The notes beneath the pieces are model-generated. The model was not told the origin of the DNA. It did not search any database and worked only from the letters and a program-made list of their open reading frames with translations. Of a DNA stretch of 64,000 nucleotides, positions 1 to 8,417 are shown piece after piece; the stretch's first letter is position 1, and every line of letters starts with the position of its first letter. Origin of the DNA: DATBJG01 sp963790545 (GTDB lineage Bacteria > Acidobacteriota > Vicinamibacteria > Vicinamibacterales > JAMQPK01); NCBI GenBank assembly GCA_963790545.1, contig CAWBPA010000017.1:372001-436000 (forward strand), written 5' to 3'. The translations under genes and the position numbers were made by a program.

Positions 1-1756
1 ACGACTTGAAGTAATCGAGAAGGACCTCGTCGACGGCCTTCTGATCAGGCTGCGCTTTCGCGGCGTCACCCGCGGGACCCTTCAAGCCAGACAGATAGGT
101 GGCCACATCAGCCACGTCCGAATCGGTGAGGCGCATGTCGGGCATGAACGTGCCCTCGTTGTAGTGCTTCGGGTCCCTCACCCAGTTGTAGAGCCAGACG
201 TAGGTGGTCTTGTTCCCGATATTCTGCAGGGGTTGACCAAACGTTCGGCGCGGCCCTCCTTCACTCCGGTTTCCTTCTTTCGTCAGGTGACACCCGAGAC
301 ATCCGACCGACTGCACGATCTTCTCGCCTCGGCCGGCATCACCCCGCGGCGGCGACGTAACGGCAAACTGATGCGGTGACGAGTTGGCAAAGAGGTACTC
401 GACCGTGGCGTCAATCTCGACCTCGTTCCGCACGGCGTCGGCCGGTTCGCTGGAATTGGACGTGTACCACGGTTTCGGCATCCACGTCGTTGGTTTCACC
501 GCGCGTGGATTCCGAATCCAGGTCTTGACCCAGTCCTTGGTGAGCTTCGAATCAATCTTTGTCAGTATCGGACCAGGCTTGCGCAACCCCTCGAAGCCTC
601 TGATTTTGTGACAGGCGTAGCAGCCGGCCCGCTCGAGCGTCGAATAGGCGGTATTCAAACGCGGCGCATCCGGGACATACACCTCCTGTCGATGGCATTT
701 CGCACACGAGGCTTCCGTCATCTCCTTCGGGAGCATTGGGAAATCCCAGAGATGCGGTTCCTCCCAGTGGTGCGCCTCCTCCCACTCGGCGCGCTGTTTT
801 TCGTTTGAAGGGTAATGGGACGCGTCTCGGAAGCTGACCGACTGCCCCATCCCCTCGTGACAGACGGTGCAACCCACCTGATCGGTCGGATGCGGTGAAT
901 CCGCGCCGAGATACACGGAAAGATTCGGGTGCGTCCGGTAGGGCTGCGGGTATTTCTCGTAGCCAACACGATCGATGGCCAGGTGACAGGTCATGCACCG
1001 ATCCATCTTGGGCACACGCGTGAAATTCACGTCGTCCACCACGTTCGGCGTAATGACCTGCTGAATCTTGATCGTGGGCGCCATGAAATCGAGCAGCGGC
1101 GCGTTGAGGAAGTAGCTCTTGACGAAGCTCGGCTGAATGGCGGTCAGACGATTGCGGAGCCGGGTTTCCTCGGAAGTCAGCCCGCTAATCTGGGTGTTCA
1201 GCTCAGCCAGTGCGCCCGTGTATTTGCCCAGTTCCGCCTGCAGCCTCTCGCGCTCCGCCGTAATCCTCTCAACCTCCAGATTCAGCTCGTTGACGCGCGT
1301 TCCCAGTTCCGCCACCGCGCGCCCTTTTTCCTCAGCGTCACTATCCCCGCGGTCGCGCGCCGCCTCGAAGTCATAGCGATCGACGTCGTAGGTGGCTTTG
1401 GCAAATTGGGCTGCTTGAGTCGCTCTGTACAGCTCCGCCTCGATATCTCTCCGCTGGGTCTGAATCTCCTCGATCTTCGCCTGATTCGTGTCGACAGTCT
1501 TCTGCTGCGCCGCCCGCTCGGTCTGGAGCTGCTTCAGCTTCGCACGGTCGACACCGCGAGATGCCTGGTCGAGGCTCGCGCGCGTCACCTCCAGCTCGAG
1601 CTGCGTAAAGCGCCGCTGGGTTTGTTTCCATTCCCGGTCGAAATCATCCCAAACCATCCAGATGACCGAGAAGAACAGGAACAAGCTCGACGCCGCGAAC
1701 ACGACGTTCAGGAAGTCGATGTTGTAGGCGTGGCCGATGCCTTTTTTGTCAGCCAT
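1..1756 (-). CDS. membrane-anchored multiheme cytochrome c with coiled coil (3' end outside window)
   Basis: The frame is open from the ATG at 1756 to the left edge, so the C-terminus is missing. The N-terminus has one membrane helix (about residues 14-36), followed by a long charged Glu/Gln/Arg/Leu-rich stretch (about 40-190) that looks like a coiled coil. Five c-type heme sites are visible: CMTCH (254-258), CTVCH (296-300), CAKCH (351-355), CYACH (379-383) and CLGCH (486-490). The last is followed by a typical mono-heme cytochrome c fold with a candidate Met ligand near MPDMR. It starts 2 nt after the cytochrome b C-half, so it is the last gene seen of this operon. It probably replaces cytochrome c1/f as electron acceptor from the Rieske protein. 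The role is inferred; the heme motifs and topology are seen. Confidence 0.85.
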   Translation of the reverse strand, partial: MADKKGIGHAYNIDFLNVVFAASSLFLFFSVIWMVWDDFDREWKQTQRRFTQLELEVTRASLDQASRGVDRAKLKQLQTERAAQQKTVDTNQAKIEEIQTQRRDIEAELYRATQAAQFAKATYDVDRYDFEAARDRGDSDAEEKGRAVAELGTRVNELNLEVERITAERERLQAELGKYTGALAELNTQISGLTSEETRLRNRLTAIQPSFVKSYFLNAPLLDFMAPTIKIQQVITPNVVDDVNFTRVPKMDRCMTCHLAIDRVGYEKYPQPYRTHPNLSVYLGADSPHPTDQVGCTVCHEGMGQSVSFRDASHYPSNEKQRAEWEEAHHWEEPHLWDFPMLPKEMTEASCAKCHRQEVYVPDAPRLNTAYSTLERAGCYACHKIRGFEGLRKPGPILTKIDSKLTKDWVKTWIRNPRAVKPTTWMPKPWYTSNSSEPADAVRNEVEIDATVEYLFANSSPHQFAVTSPPRGDAGRGEKIVQSVGCLGCHLTKEGNRSEGGPRRTFGQPLQNIGNKTTYVWLYNWVRDPKHYNEGTFMPDMRLTDSDVADVATYLSGLKGPAGDAAKAQPDQKAVDEVLLDYFKS

Positions 1757-1758
1757 AG

Positions 1759-2835
1759 TCAGATGTTGAAGAAGAACTCAGGAATCCCGACGATGTACTT
1801 GAGGTTGAAGATCCAGCGCAAGAGCATCTTGATCGGTAAAGACATCATCATCAGAAACAGAAACGCCGACACGTAGTACCGCGGTGCTCCGAGTTTGTCG
1901 TAGTACTCCTTGAAGACACTCCGCGCCAGCACGACAGGCAGCACAAAGACGTACGCCAGGACCAGCAGAATCCCGAAGATCTCACGGATGAACCAGTTCG
2001 CGGGCAGCCCCTGACGCAGCGCGAGAACCCAGATGTACTCCGAGAGGTTGACGTTGGTGAGCGCTTCCAGCTTGTGAATGTCCCAATATTCGAACGGTCC
2101 AAAGAAGTTCCAGTTCGGGCCCCTCAGGAACGTGCCGAGCACGATTAGGGACGACCACAAGATGACGAATCCGAACAGAAAGATCGTGACCTCGGCCTTG
2201 CGCTCTGCAAAGGTGTAATAGCCGTTTCCCTTCGGGTTCTTGTCAACGTACGGAATGGCCATCAGGCCCACAATGATCAGTCCTGGAAGCACCACACCCG
2301 CCAGCCACGGATCGAAGTAGACCAGCATCTCCTGCAACCCGAGGAAGTACCAGGGCGCTTTCGACGGGTTGGGCGTCACCGATCGGTTGGCCGGCTGCTC
2401 GAGCGGAGCCTTTAGCAGGATCGACCAGACAATCAGGAGCACCGAGCACAGAATGAGCGAAATGAGCTCCGTGTACACGAGATCTGGCCACACCCACACG
2501 CGGTCCGACTCGTCCTTCTCCTCCGGAGGCTGCCCGGCCGCAAGGCGACGGTCGTTGAGCACCGCCTGCCGCATCGAGTACCACGTAAAGAAGATGAGCA
2601 GGAAAATCAGGCCGACAATCGGCACGTTGTCCGGCTTGGTAATGATGAGCCTGAAATTGGGATCGAAGGCACCAAACAGGAAGAACGCGCTCAGGACGCC
2701 GAGCACCCCATAGCCGACGCCAATCGACGCAAAACGCTCGCGCTTCCACACCAGCACCACGAGCCCCCCGACCGACAACAGAAAGAAGAGTCGCGGATCG
2801 GCAAGGAGATTGAAGAAGTCTTTGATAAAAGTCAT
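1759..2835 (-). CDS. cytochrome b C-terminal half (subunit IV-like) of bc complex
   Basis: This 358-residue, strongly hydrophobic protein has about eight predicted membrane segments. Near residue 158 it has an APWYFLGLQEMLVYFDPW segment, which matches the Qo-site region of subunit IV/PetD and the split C-half of bacterial QcrB (PEWY-type motif with Ala-Pro at the start). It is longer than plant subunit IV (about 160 residues), with extra helices at both ends. It lies between the cytochrome b N-half and the multiheme cytochrome c, all on the minus strand. Together they form the quinol-oxidising membrane core. Family assignment is firm; the precise electron acceptor is unknown. Confidence 0.88.
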   Translation of the reverse strand: MTFIKDFFNLLADPRLFFLLSVGGLVVLVWKRERFASIGVGYGVLGVLSAFFLFGAFDPNFRLIITKPDNVPIVGLIFLLIFFTWYSMRQAVLNDRRLAAGQPPEEKDESDRVWVWPDLVYTELISLILCSVLLIVWSILLKAPLEQPANRSVTPNPSKAPWYFLGLQEMLVYFDPWLAGVVLPGLIIVGLMAIPYVDKNPKGNGYYTFAERKAEVTIFLFGFVILWSSLIVLGTFLRGPNWNFFGPFEYWDIHKLEALTNVNLSEYIWVLALRQGLPANWFIREIFGILLVLAYVFVLPVVLARSVFKEYYDKLGAPRYYVSAFLFLMMMSLPIKMLLRWIFNLKYIVGIPEFFFNI

Positions 2836-2856
2836 TGGCGAGTTCCAGTTTTCCGT

Positions 2857-2932
2857 TTTCAGTTCTCAGTGCGCCCTTCCGATAATCGATTCAGCATGTT
2901 CCTTACTGACTACTGATAACTGACAACTGAAA
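2857..2932. repeat. inverted heptad-like repeat (CAGTTNT / ACTGATA type)
   Basis: The spacer between the two cytochrome b halves contains CAGTTTT-like units facing ACTGATAACTGA-like units. The two sides are imperfect reverse complements (roughly 22 of 28 positions), so the transcript could fold into a long hairpin. No gene is seen in it. Confidence 0.6.
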
Positions 2933-2935
2933 CTT

Positions 2936-3757
2936 CTAAAGCGGTCCGCTGATCCCCCCGTCCTTGCGCACTCGCCAGAAGTGCACCGCCATCAGCACCG
3001 CAATGGCCAGTGGCAACCCGACACAATGCAGCACGTAGAAGCGCAGCAGCGCGCCTTCCCCAACGAACGTGCCGCCAAGCAGCGCAAAGCGGGCATCGTC
3101 GCCCGCGTGAATCAGTTTCACGTCACCAAGCGCCAGGAGCGCCGCTCCGGGTCCCTCGTGTCCCAGAAACGGGGTGGCGCGCGCCATGTTGGAACCGACC
3201 GTGATGGCCCAAATGGCGAGCTGGTCCCACGGCAGCAGGTACCCCGTGAACGACAGCAGCAGCGTGAGCACCAGCATGATCACGCCCACGTTCCAGTTGA
3301 ACTCCCGCGGCGGCTTGTACGAGCCGGTCATGAAGACCCGGAACATATGCAGCCACACCGTGATCACCATCGCATGCGCACCCCATCGATGCATCTCCCG
3401 CATGATGCCGAGCGGCACGTGCTCGCGTAATCCGACGATGTCGGTAAAGGCGTACTCGAGAGTCGGCCGGTAGTAGAACATCAGGAGAAGACCGGTCAGC
3501 GTGAGCGATAAAAACAAGAAGAAACTCAGCCCGCCCATGCACCACGTGTAACGCAGCTTGACGCCGGACTTGCGAATGCGCACCGGGTGCAAATGCAGAA
3601 ACACATTCGACAGCATGACCAGCACGCGGTTGCGATCCGTGTTCGGCCGGTCGTGCCTGAAGACCGACGTCCAGATCTGGGTTTCGGTCAGCCAGTTCCA
3701 GAAGCGCACGGGAGCGGGATCTTTCGGCGCAATCGTTTTGGTCGTGGTCTCAGCCAT
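2936..3757 (-). CDS. cytochrome b N-terminal half (b6-type) of bc complex
   Basis: The 273-residue protein aligns by eye with cytochrome b6 and Firmicutes-type QcrB. Four membrane helices carry paired heme ligands at H123/H137 (14 apart) and H244/H259 (15 apart). The 15-residue spacing in helix D is the b6-type pattern. The end GGISGPL also matches b6. C73, in TWCMGG, aligns with the YCLGG cysteine that holds the extra heme c(n)/c(i) in b6, so a covalently bound third heme is likely. The ATG at 3757 follows the Rieske gene by 53 nt of repeat-like sequence. It works in the membrane as the quinone-cycling core with the downstream C-half. Confidence 0.92.
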   Translation of the reverse strand: MAETTTKTIAPKDPAPVRFWNWLTETQIWTSVFRHDRPNTDRNRVLVMLSNVFLHLHPVRIRKSGVKLRYTWCMGGLSFFLFLSLTLTGLLLMFYYRPTLEYAFTDIVGLREHVPLGIMREMHRWGAHAMVITVWLHMFRVFMTGSYKPPREFNWNVGVIMLVLTLLLSFTGYLLPWDQLAIWAITVGSNMARATPFLGHEGPGAALLALGDVKLIHAGDDARFALLGGTFVGEGALLRFYVLHCVGLPLAIAVLMAVHFWRVRKDGGISGPL

Positions 3758-3763
3758 GAACGA

Positions 3764-3800
3764 GTTCTCAGTATTCAGTGTTCAGTTTTCAGCTTCAAAA
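3764..3800. repeat. direct TTCAGTN heptad tract
   Basis: About four consecutive 7-nt units of the TTCAGTN type fill the spacer between the Rieske gene and the cytochrome b N-half. The tract belongs to the same CAGTT family as the one at 2857-2932. Confidence 0.6.
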
Positions 3801-3810
3801 CAGTCGATGC

Positions 3811-4563
3811 CTACACTTTCAGAAACGCTTCCGGATCGATCCACTGACCCAGCTCGAACTGAAACTTCCGGCTCTTGTCGATCAGGATCTGCCCATCATC
3901 AGCCAGAACGATTCTCGCCCGTTCGAGAGGTCGCGGGGCGGGACCTTCGAAATTGATGCCGGTCGTCCGGAACCCGCTGCCGTGGCACGGGCACTTGAAC
4001 TTCGCTTCGGCAGCCAGATAGTTGGGGGTGCATCCCAGGTGGGTGCAGGTGACAAGCAACGCGTAGAACCCGCTGGCACGCTGGGCGACGTCATCAGGCG
4101 TCCGCACGAGCCACACCCCGAACGTTTCCTTCCAGCGCTCGTCGACGCCCATCCCGTACTCATTCGGAAATCCTGCCTTGAACTGCTGCGGTGGCTCGTT
4201 GAGCACGTTTGGAAACATGAATCGGCCCGTTGCCGCGAGGGCAGCGGCTGACGCCGCAGAAAACGCTCCCCAGGCAACGCCAAGCCACATGCGCCGAGTC
4301 AGGAGGGGTGATGTATCGTCCGCATCCGCCGCCGGCTTTGCCGGCGCGGCGGCCCGCGTCACGGGAGCGGCGATCGATGTGGTCTTCCCCGCAACATCAA
4401 CCGCGGGCGCCGGCGGCTTGGGCGGTGCCGCTGGGCGTGGCGCATGACCGGCGGCCGCCCCAGCGGCAGCTGGCTTGACAGCTGGCGGCGCTGGAGCCGG
4501 CGTCGACGCAGCGGGCGCCGCAGGCGATTCAGGTGCTTTCGAATCTTTCGGTTCGTCATTCAT
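3811..4563 (-). CDS. Rieske [2Fe-2S] iron-sulfur protein of bc complex
   Basis: The cluster-binding loops CTHLGC (C173, H175, C178) and CPCHGSG (C191, C193, H194) are complete. The C-terminal domain (about 120-250) is a normal Rieske fold. Unusually, the membrane helix (about 92-113) is preceded by some 80 residues that are almost all Ala and Pro with a few Lys; this looks like a disordered cytoplasmic tail. The protein passes electrons from quinol at cytochrome b to the c-type heme partner. It stands between the HEAT-repeat gene and cytochrome b in one minus-strand operon. The ATG at 4563 has no clear Shine-Dalgarno; a G-rich hairpin sits 6 nt upstream. Confidence 0.93.
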   Translation of the reverse strand: MNDEPKDSKAPESPAAPAASTPAPAPPAVKPAAAGAAAGHAPRPAAPPKPPAPAVDVAGKTTSIAAPVTRAAAPAKPAADADDTSPLLTRRMWLGVAWGAFSAASAAALAATGRFMFPNVLNEPPQQFKAGFPNEYGMGVDERWKETFGVWLVRTPDDVAQRASGFYALLVTCTHLGCTPNYLAAEAKFKCPCHGSGFRTTGINFEGPAPRPLERARIVLADDGQILIDKSRKFQFELGQWIDPEAFLKV

Positions 4564-4630
4564 TGGTCGTGGGGCCCCTACCCCATCGCGCGGCTCGCTC
4601 GCGCCTTCGACAGGCTTTCGGCGTTCCGGG
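4564..4630 (-). promoter_or_regulatory. candidate structured leader before the Rieske gene (weak relative of 30457-30542)
   Basis: On the minus strand, a GCCT/AGGC hairpin (4603-4615) is followed by GCGAG. Then comes a G-rich hairpin (TGGGG/CCCCA at 4570-4585) with the 6-nt loop TAGGGG, and the start codon follows 6 nt later. The order matches the accC leader, but the second stem is only 5 bp, so homology is tentative. Confidence 0.35.
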
Positions 4631-4700
4631 CTATTCAGGGACGCTTGCGGATTTCACTCAAAGCGCCCCGTTTTTCATCAGGTTTCATCAGGGCGGATCC

Positions 4701-5600
4701 CTAGGGGGGACCCAAGGCCTTCAGCGTTTCCATTGCAACCTGCCGGACCCGCAAGCTGGGTTCGGTTCGGCTCAGGCTTGTCACCTGCTGACGAAGAGAT
4801 GTTTCGCGAAGCGCCGCAATGGCCCTCAGCGCTTCGATCATCACTTCTCCCACCGGGTCTACCTCCGCGTCGGGAGTCATCGTCCGTTTCACGCTTCGCT
4901 CGACATACTCGCGATCGAGCATCCGCTCGAGCACGGGTACTCCCTCGTGATTCTGGTGTCGGGCCAGCGCCACTGCGGCGTTCCACTGAACGTCGGGCAC
5001 CGGGTCGTTCAGTGCCGCAGCCAATACACGTCGTTGGCTGTCGCCAGGCAGCGCGCCCAGCGCATAGACCGTCATCTTCCTCACACCAGAATCGGCCGAC
5101 GCGTACATCTCTTCGAGCCGCGGAACCACTGATGGATCGCCAAGCGATCCCAACGCCCACATGGCGCTGATCACGGTCTCGCTATCGGCATCGCTCAGTG
5201 CAGCTGTCAACGCCGGCACCGCTTCGGGGGGCAATGGCGGCGCGAGACGCCCGATCGTCAGCGCGAGGTATCGACGAACCCGTGGGTCGTCCTGCTTGGA
5301 CGCCTCGAACGCCTTGACGAGTGCGGGGCCCAGTGTCCGATCTTTGGCAACTTCCGAGTCGGCCATCAACCGGGACAGCTCGTAAGCCGCCGGCCAGCGG
5401 CGGCTGCTCCCCCCAGTTTGAATCTCCGCCAGGTACTCCTGCGCCGAGCGCTCGTCGGTCACCAGACTCCGAAACCCCAGATACACCAGCACCGTGACCG
5501 CGACAACCGCTAAAGGGATCAAAAAGAACTGGACGGCGTAGGCAGGTGTGGCTGCCAGAGAGCCGCGTGGAGCGACTTCTCCCTCGACGAGTTTATCCAT
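4701..5600 (-). CDS. membrane-anchored HEAT-repeat protein of the bc-complex operon
   Basis: The 299-residue protein has an N-terminal membrane helix (about 22-46) and then a run of roughly 35-residue helical repeats to the end, with units such as DPRVRRYLALTIGRLA, DSETVISAMWALGSLGDPSVVPRL and DPVPDVQWNAAVALARH. These are HEAT/PBS-lyase-type repeats, which form protein-binding solenoids. It is the first gene of the operon that goes on to Rieske, cytochrome b and multiheme cytochrome c. An assembly or docking role for that complex is likely, but only inferred. A TATAGT hexamer ends 10 nt before the ATG, with no Shine-Dalgarno between. Confidence 0.85.
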   Translation of the reverse strand: MDKLVEGEVAPRGSLAATPAYAVQFFLIPLAVVAVTVLVYLGFRSLVTDERSAQEYLAEIQTGGSSRRWPAAYELSRLMADSEVAKDRTLGPALVKAFEASKQDDPRVRRYLALTIGRLAPPLPPEAVPALTAALSDADSETVISAMWALGSLGDPSVVPRLEEMYASADSGVRKMTVYALGALPGDSQRRVLAAALNDPVPDVQWNAAVALARHQNHEGVPVLERMLDREYVERSVKRTMTPDAEVDPVGEVMIEALRAIAALRETSLRQQVTSLSRTEPSLRVRQVAMETLKALGPP

Positions 5601-5610
5601 CTATAGTTGG

Positions 5611-5616
5611 ACTATA
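5611..5616 (-). promoter_or_regulatory. -10 hexamer TATAGT 10 nt before the HEAT-repeat gene
   Basis: TATAGT on the minus strand ends 10 nt before the ATG. A start point about 7 nt downstream would give a leader of only about 4 nt. No convincing -35 is seen. Confidence 0.45.
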
Positions 5617-5683
5617 TACGTCGCGAGCCATCTGGCTGGGACCACGAATCCGGTCAATTTTTACTACGGTTTTCCGAGCGGCG

Positions 5684-6238
5684 TCAAATGCGCGGCAGCG
5701 TCACCTCGCGCTGAGCCTGGTACTTTCCCTGCTTGTCCTTGTAGGAGACCCGACAGGGCTCGTCGCTCTCGAAGAACAGGACCTGTGCAATGCCCTCATT
5801 TGCGTAAATCCGCGCGGGCAGCGGCGTCGTGTTGGAGATTTCGAGCGTGGCCGTACCTTCCCATTCTGGCTCGAACGGCGTCACATTGACAATGATTCCA
5901 CACCGCGCATAGGTAGATTTGCCCAGGCAGACCGTCAAGACAGTCCGGGGGATCCGGAAGTACTCCACGGTCCGGGCCAACGCAAACGAGTTCGGGGGCA
6001 CGATGCACACTTCGGCCTTTAGATCCACGAACGACCGTGGATCGAACTTCTTGGGATCGATGACCGTCGTATTGATGTTCGTGAACACCTTGAACTCGTC
6101 GGCCACGCGGATGTCGTAGCCGTAGGAGGACAGGCCGTAGGAGATGACCCCCGAGCGCACCTGGTTCTCGACAAACGGGTCGATCATCCCGCGCTCGAGG
6201 GCCATCTTCTTGATCCAGTTGTCCGACTTAATCGCCAT
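5684..6238 (-). CDS. dcd: dCTP deaminase
   Basis: This 184-residue protein is of the usual length for Dcd. It has the family's SYGLSSYGYDIRV start, and the core EPEWEGTATLEISNTT with the catalytic Glu and nucleotide-binding residues. It deaminates dCTP to dUTP in the cytosol and so feeds dTTP synthesis. The product could be dUMP if it is the bifunctional type; sequence by eye does not settle this. It stands alone between the bc-complex operon and a small DUF2905 gene on the same strand. Confidence 0.93.
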   Translation of the reverse strand: MAIKSDNWIKKMALERGMIDPFVENQVRSGVISYGLSSYGYDIRVADEFKVFTNINTTVIDPKKFDPRSFVDLKAEVCIVPPNSFALARTVEYFRIPRTVLTVCLGKSTYARCGIIVNVTPFEPEWEGTATLEISNTTPLPARIYANEGIAQVLFFESDEPCRVSYKDKQGKYQAQREVTLPRI

Positions 6239-6312
6239 GATTCACTCGCGCGCGGGCCCACCCGTGCGTCAAAGACCTCGGCTTCGAGCGTGGACGCTCG
6301 GTGTCACCAGTA

Positions 6313-6507
6313 TCAGCGCCTCAAGAGCGTGAAGAGCAACGTGAGAACGAGGCTCACGACAATGCAGGTGGCCAGCGGGAAGTAGAACGTGAAGGAGCCG
6401 CGCTGCACGGTGACGTCGCCAGGCAAACGCCCTAGCGGCAATCCGGCCAGCAGGGCGACGCCAAGCCCCACGAGCACGAGCCCGGCAACAATCAAGAGCT
6501 TTGCCAC
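6313..6507 (-). CDS. DUF2905 small membrane protein
   Basis: The 64-residue protein has two membrane helices (about 2-22 and 41-62) joined by the DUF2905 signature GRLPGDVTVQRGSFTFYFPL. The function of the family is unknown. It begins 18 nt after ndk ends, on the same strand, so the two are probably co-transcribed. Confidence 0.85.
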   Translation of the reverse strand: MAKLLIVAGLVLVGLGVALLAGLPLGRLPGDVTVQRGSFTFYFPLATCIVVSLVLTLLFTLLRR

Positions 6508-6525
6508 TGACCACCCACCACTGTT

Positions 6526-6942
6526 TCACTCCATCAATTCCGCACCCGAAAAGAAATAGCCCAACTCGAACGCTGCCGTTTCCGGGGCGTCAGACCCATG
6601 GGTGGCATTTCGCTCGATCGAACTGGCAAAGTCTTTGCGGATCGTGCCAGGCTCCGCCTTCGCCGGATCTGTGGCCCCCATGACCGTGCGCCATTTTCGA
6701 ATGGCATCTGGCGCCTCGAGGACGAGCGCGACGATGGGTCCCGACGACATGAACTCGGTCAGACTGCCGAAAAACGGACGCTGACGATGCACCGCGTAGA
6801 ACCCTTCGGCCTGCGCCTGCGACAGGTGCATCATTTTCATCGCCCGTATGGTGAACCCCGCCTTCTCGATGCGTTGGATGATCGCACCAGCGTTTCGGCC
6901 GGCTGTGGCGTCCGGCTTGATCAGGGCAAGCGTCTTTTCCAT
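6526..6942 (-). CDS. ndk: nucleoside diphosphate kinase
   Basis: The 138-residue protein has the normal Ndk length and motifs: TLALIKPDA at the start, the FYAVHRQRPFF segment, and NATHGSD carrying the phosphorylated catalytic His. It balances nucleoside triphosphate pools by moving the gamma-phosphate. Its neighbour dcd is also in nucleotide metabolism. A TATAAT hexamer ends 10 nt before the ATG and there is no Shine-Dalgarno, so the mRNA may be nearly leaderless. Confidence 0.96.
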   Translation of the reverse strand: MEKTLALIKPDATAGRNAGAIIQRIEKAGFTIRAMKMMHLSQAQAEGFYAVHRQRPFFGSLTEFMSSGPIVALVLEAPDAIRKWRTVMGATDPAKAEPGTIRKDFASSIERNATHGSDAPETAAFELGYFFSGAELME

Positions 6943-6952
6943 CGCGGCGGCA

Positions 6953-6958
6953 ATTATA
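6953..6958 (-). promoter_or_regulatory. -10 hexamer TATAAT 10 nt before ndk
   Basis: The consensus TATAAT on the minus strand overlaps the last codons of the upstream oxidase gene and ends 10 nt before the ndk ATG. The predicted leader is about 4 nt. Confidence 0.5.
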
Positions 6959-8384
6959 AGTGATCAGCCGCCGGCGGAATGTTCTTGTTCGTTCGAAACA
7001 GGTTGGTCGGGTCCCACTTTGCCTTGAGCTCGGTCAGCCGGCCGTAATGGGCTCCGTACGCGGCCTTGATCCGATCCGTGCCCTCTTCCTCGGTGAGGAA
7101 GTTCACGTAGGTTCCGCCTGTGGAGAAGCGTCGAAGGTCTCGCCACGCCGATCGTGCCCATTCGATGTTATCGGCATCATCATCCGCCTTCTCCCACGAG
7201 GCGGTGATGTTGATAACGGACACGGCGTCACGGTTTCCTGCCGGGGAGAAACCCGCTTCCTTGCGGTTCAGCGGGCCATCGAACGGAAAGATGACGATCG
7301 CCGAATGCTGCGAGCGGCTGGCCGCAGCATGCTCAACAACCTTACTCAGAAGTTCGGGCTTGTGTTCTGGGAGGTATTCAGACTTCCAGTAGTAGCGTCG
7401 ACCCTTCGGTTGCGTCGCATCGAGCAGGGCCTGTTGCGAAACATAGGTCCGCCGCTGAAGGATGTTTCCAACCGGCGCACCGAGCTTCCTGATTGGCTCG
7501 ATGAGCCGCTCCCCTTCTTCGACTCGTCCCGAGTAACACACGAAGAGCGCGACAATGTCTTTTCCGTGGATGCCGGGCTGCAGCCACGGCGCAGGCGGCG
7601 CCTTGCGGAGCGCGGCCACGCAGGTCAGCTCGGGTGGCGCGTCCGCCATCAGTGTGCGGAATAACTCGAGCACTCTCGGAGCTTCCGTCGCGGGCCACGC
7701 GATCGCTCCCCCCAGGATTTCCGGACCGACGGCATTGAGTTCGAATTCGAAGCTGGTAACGATCCCGAAATTGCCACCGCCGCCTCTGAGTCCCCAGAAG
7801 AGGTCGGGGTTCTCTTTTTCGCTGGCCCGCAGGACACTCCCGTCGGCGGTCACGACATCCATCGAGGTCACGGTATCGCACGTCCAGCCAAACCTCCGCG
7901 ACAGGTATCCGAATCCGCCGCCGAGCGTCAATCCCGCCACGCCCGTATTGGAGACGAATCCCAGTGTCGCTGCCAGGCCGTAGAGCTGCGTTTCGCGGTC
8001 AACGTCGCCGAGCAGGCAGCCCGCTTGCACTCGTGCCGTGCGCGCCGTGGGGTCGACCCACACTCCGCGAGCATACGACATGTCGAGCATGAGGCCGCCA
8101 TCACAAACAGCCAGGCCGGCAATATTGTGGCCGCCGCCCTTGACCGACAACGCGAGGCCGTTGTCGCGCGCGCATCCAACGGCCGTCACGATATCGCCAG
8201 TGCCACGGCACCGGATTGCCATGGCGGGTCGCCGATCGATCATCGCGTTCCAGACCGATCGCGCGTCATCGTACGCAGGCTCACCTGGAAGCAGCAGATC
8301 ACCTCGCAGGCGTGCCTTGAGATCGTCCAAAGCTTTTTGGTCGAGCTGGATTTGCTTGCCCTCAGCGGTTCGGGGTGTGACCAC
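6954..8384 (-). CDS. FAD-binding oxidoreductase, berberine-bridge-enzyme type
   Basis: The 476-residue protein has an FAD_binding_4 (PCMH) domain in its N-half, with VKGGGHN whose His is the usual 8-alpha-FAD attachment site, and GLTLGGGFGYLSRRFG. The C-end has the BBE motif (YGAHYGRLTELKAKWDPTNLF). The second covalent-FAD Cys of plant BBE is not seen, so single attachment is expected. Substrates of this family vary (sugars, alkaloids, phenolics) and cannot be told here. The GTG at 8384 was chosen because AGGA lies 6 nt upstream. It has no functional link to the ndk and kor genes around it and may be a late insertion. Confidence 0.88.
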   Translation of the reverse strand: MVTPRTAEGKQIQLDQKALDDLKARLRGDLLLPGEPAYDDARSVWNAMIDRRPAMAIRCRGTGDIVTAVGCARDNGLALSVKGGGHNIAGLAVCDGGLMLDMSYARGVWVDPTARTARVQAGCLLGDVDRETQLYGLAATLGFVSNTGVAGLTLGGGFGYLSRRFGWTCDTVTSMDVVTADGSVLRASEKENPDLFWGLRGGGGNFGIVTSFEFELNAVGPEILGGAIAWPATEAPRVLELFRTLMADAPPELTCVAALRKAPPAPWLQPGIHGKDIVALFVCYSGRVEEGERLIEPIRKLGAPVGNILQRRTYVSQQALLDATQPKGRRYYWKSEYLPEHKPELLSKVVEHAAASRSQHSAIVIFPFDGPLNRKEAGFSPAGNRDAVSVINITASWEKADDDADNIEWARSAWRDLRRFSTGGTYVNFLTEEEGTDRIKAAYGAHYGRLTELKAKWDPTNLFRTNKNIPPAADHL

Positions 8385-8417
8385 GTGCAGTCCTGCAGAG
8401 AGAATGGAGTCTGCCGA

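Noticed and set aside
929..1876. 315-residue plus-strand open frame
   Set aside because: It lies opposite the multiheme cytochrome c, whose five heme motifs and coiled coil are clear on the minus strand. High G+C makes long antisense frames common.
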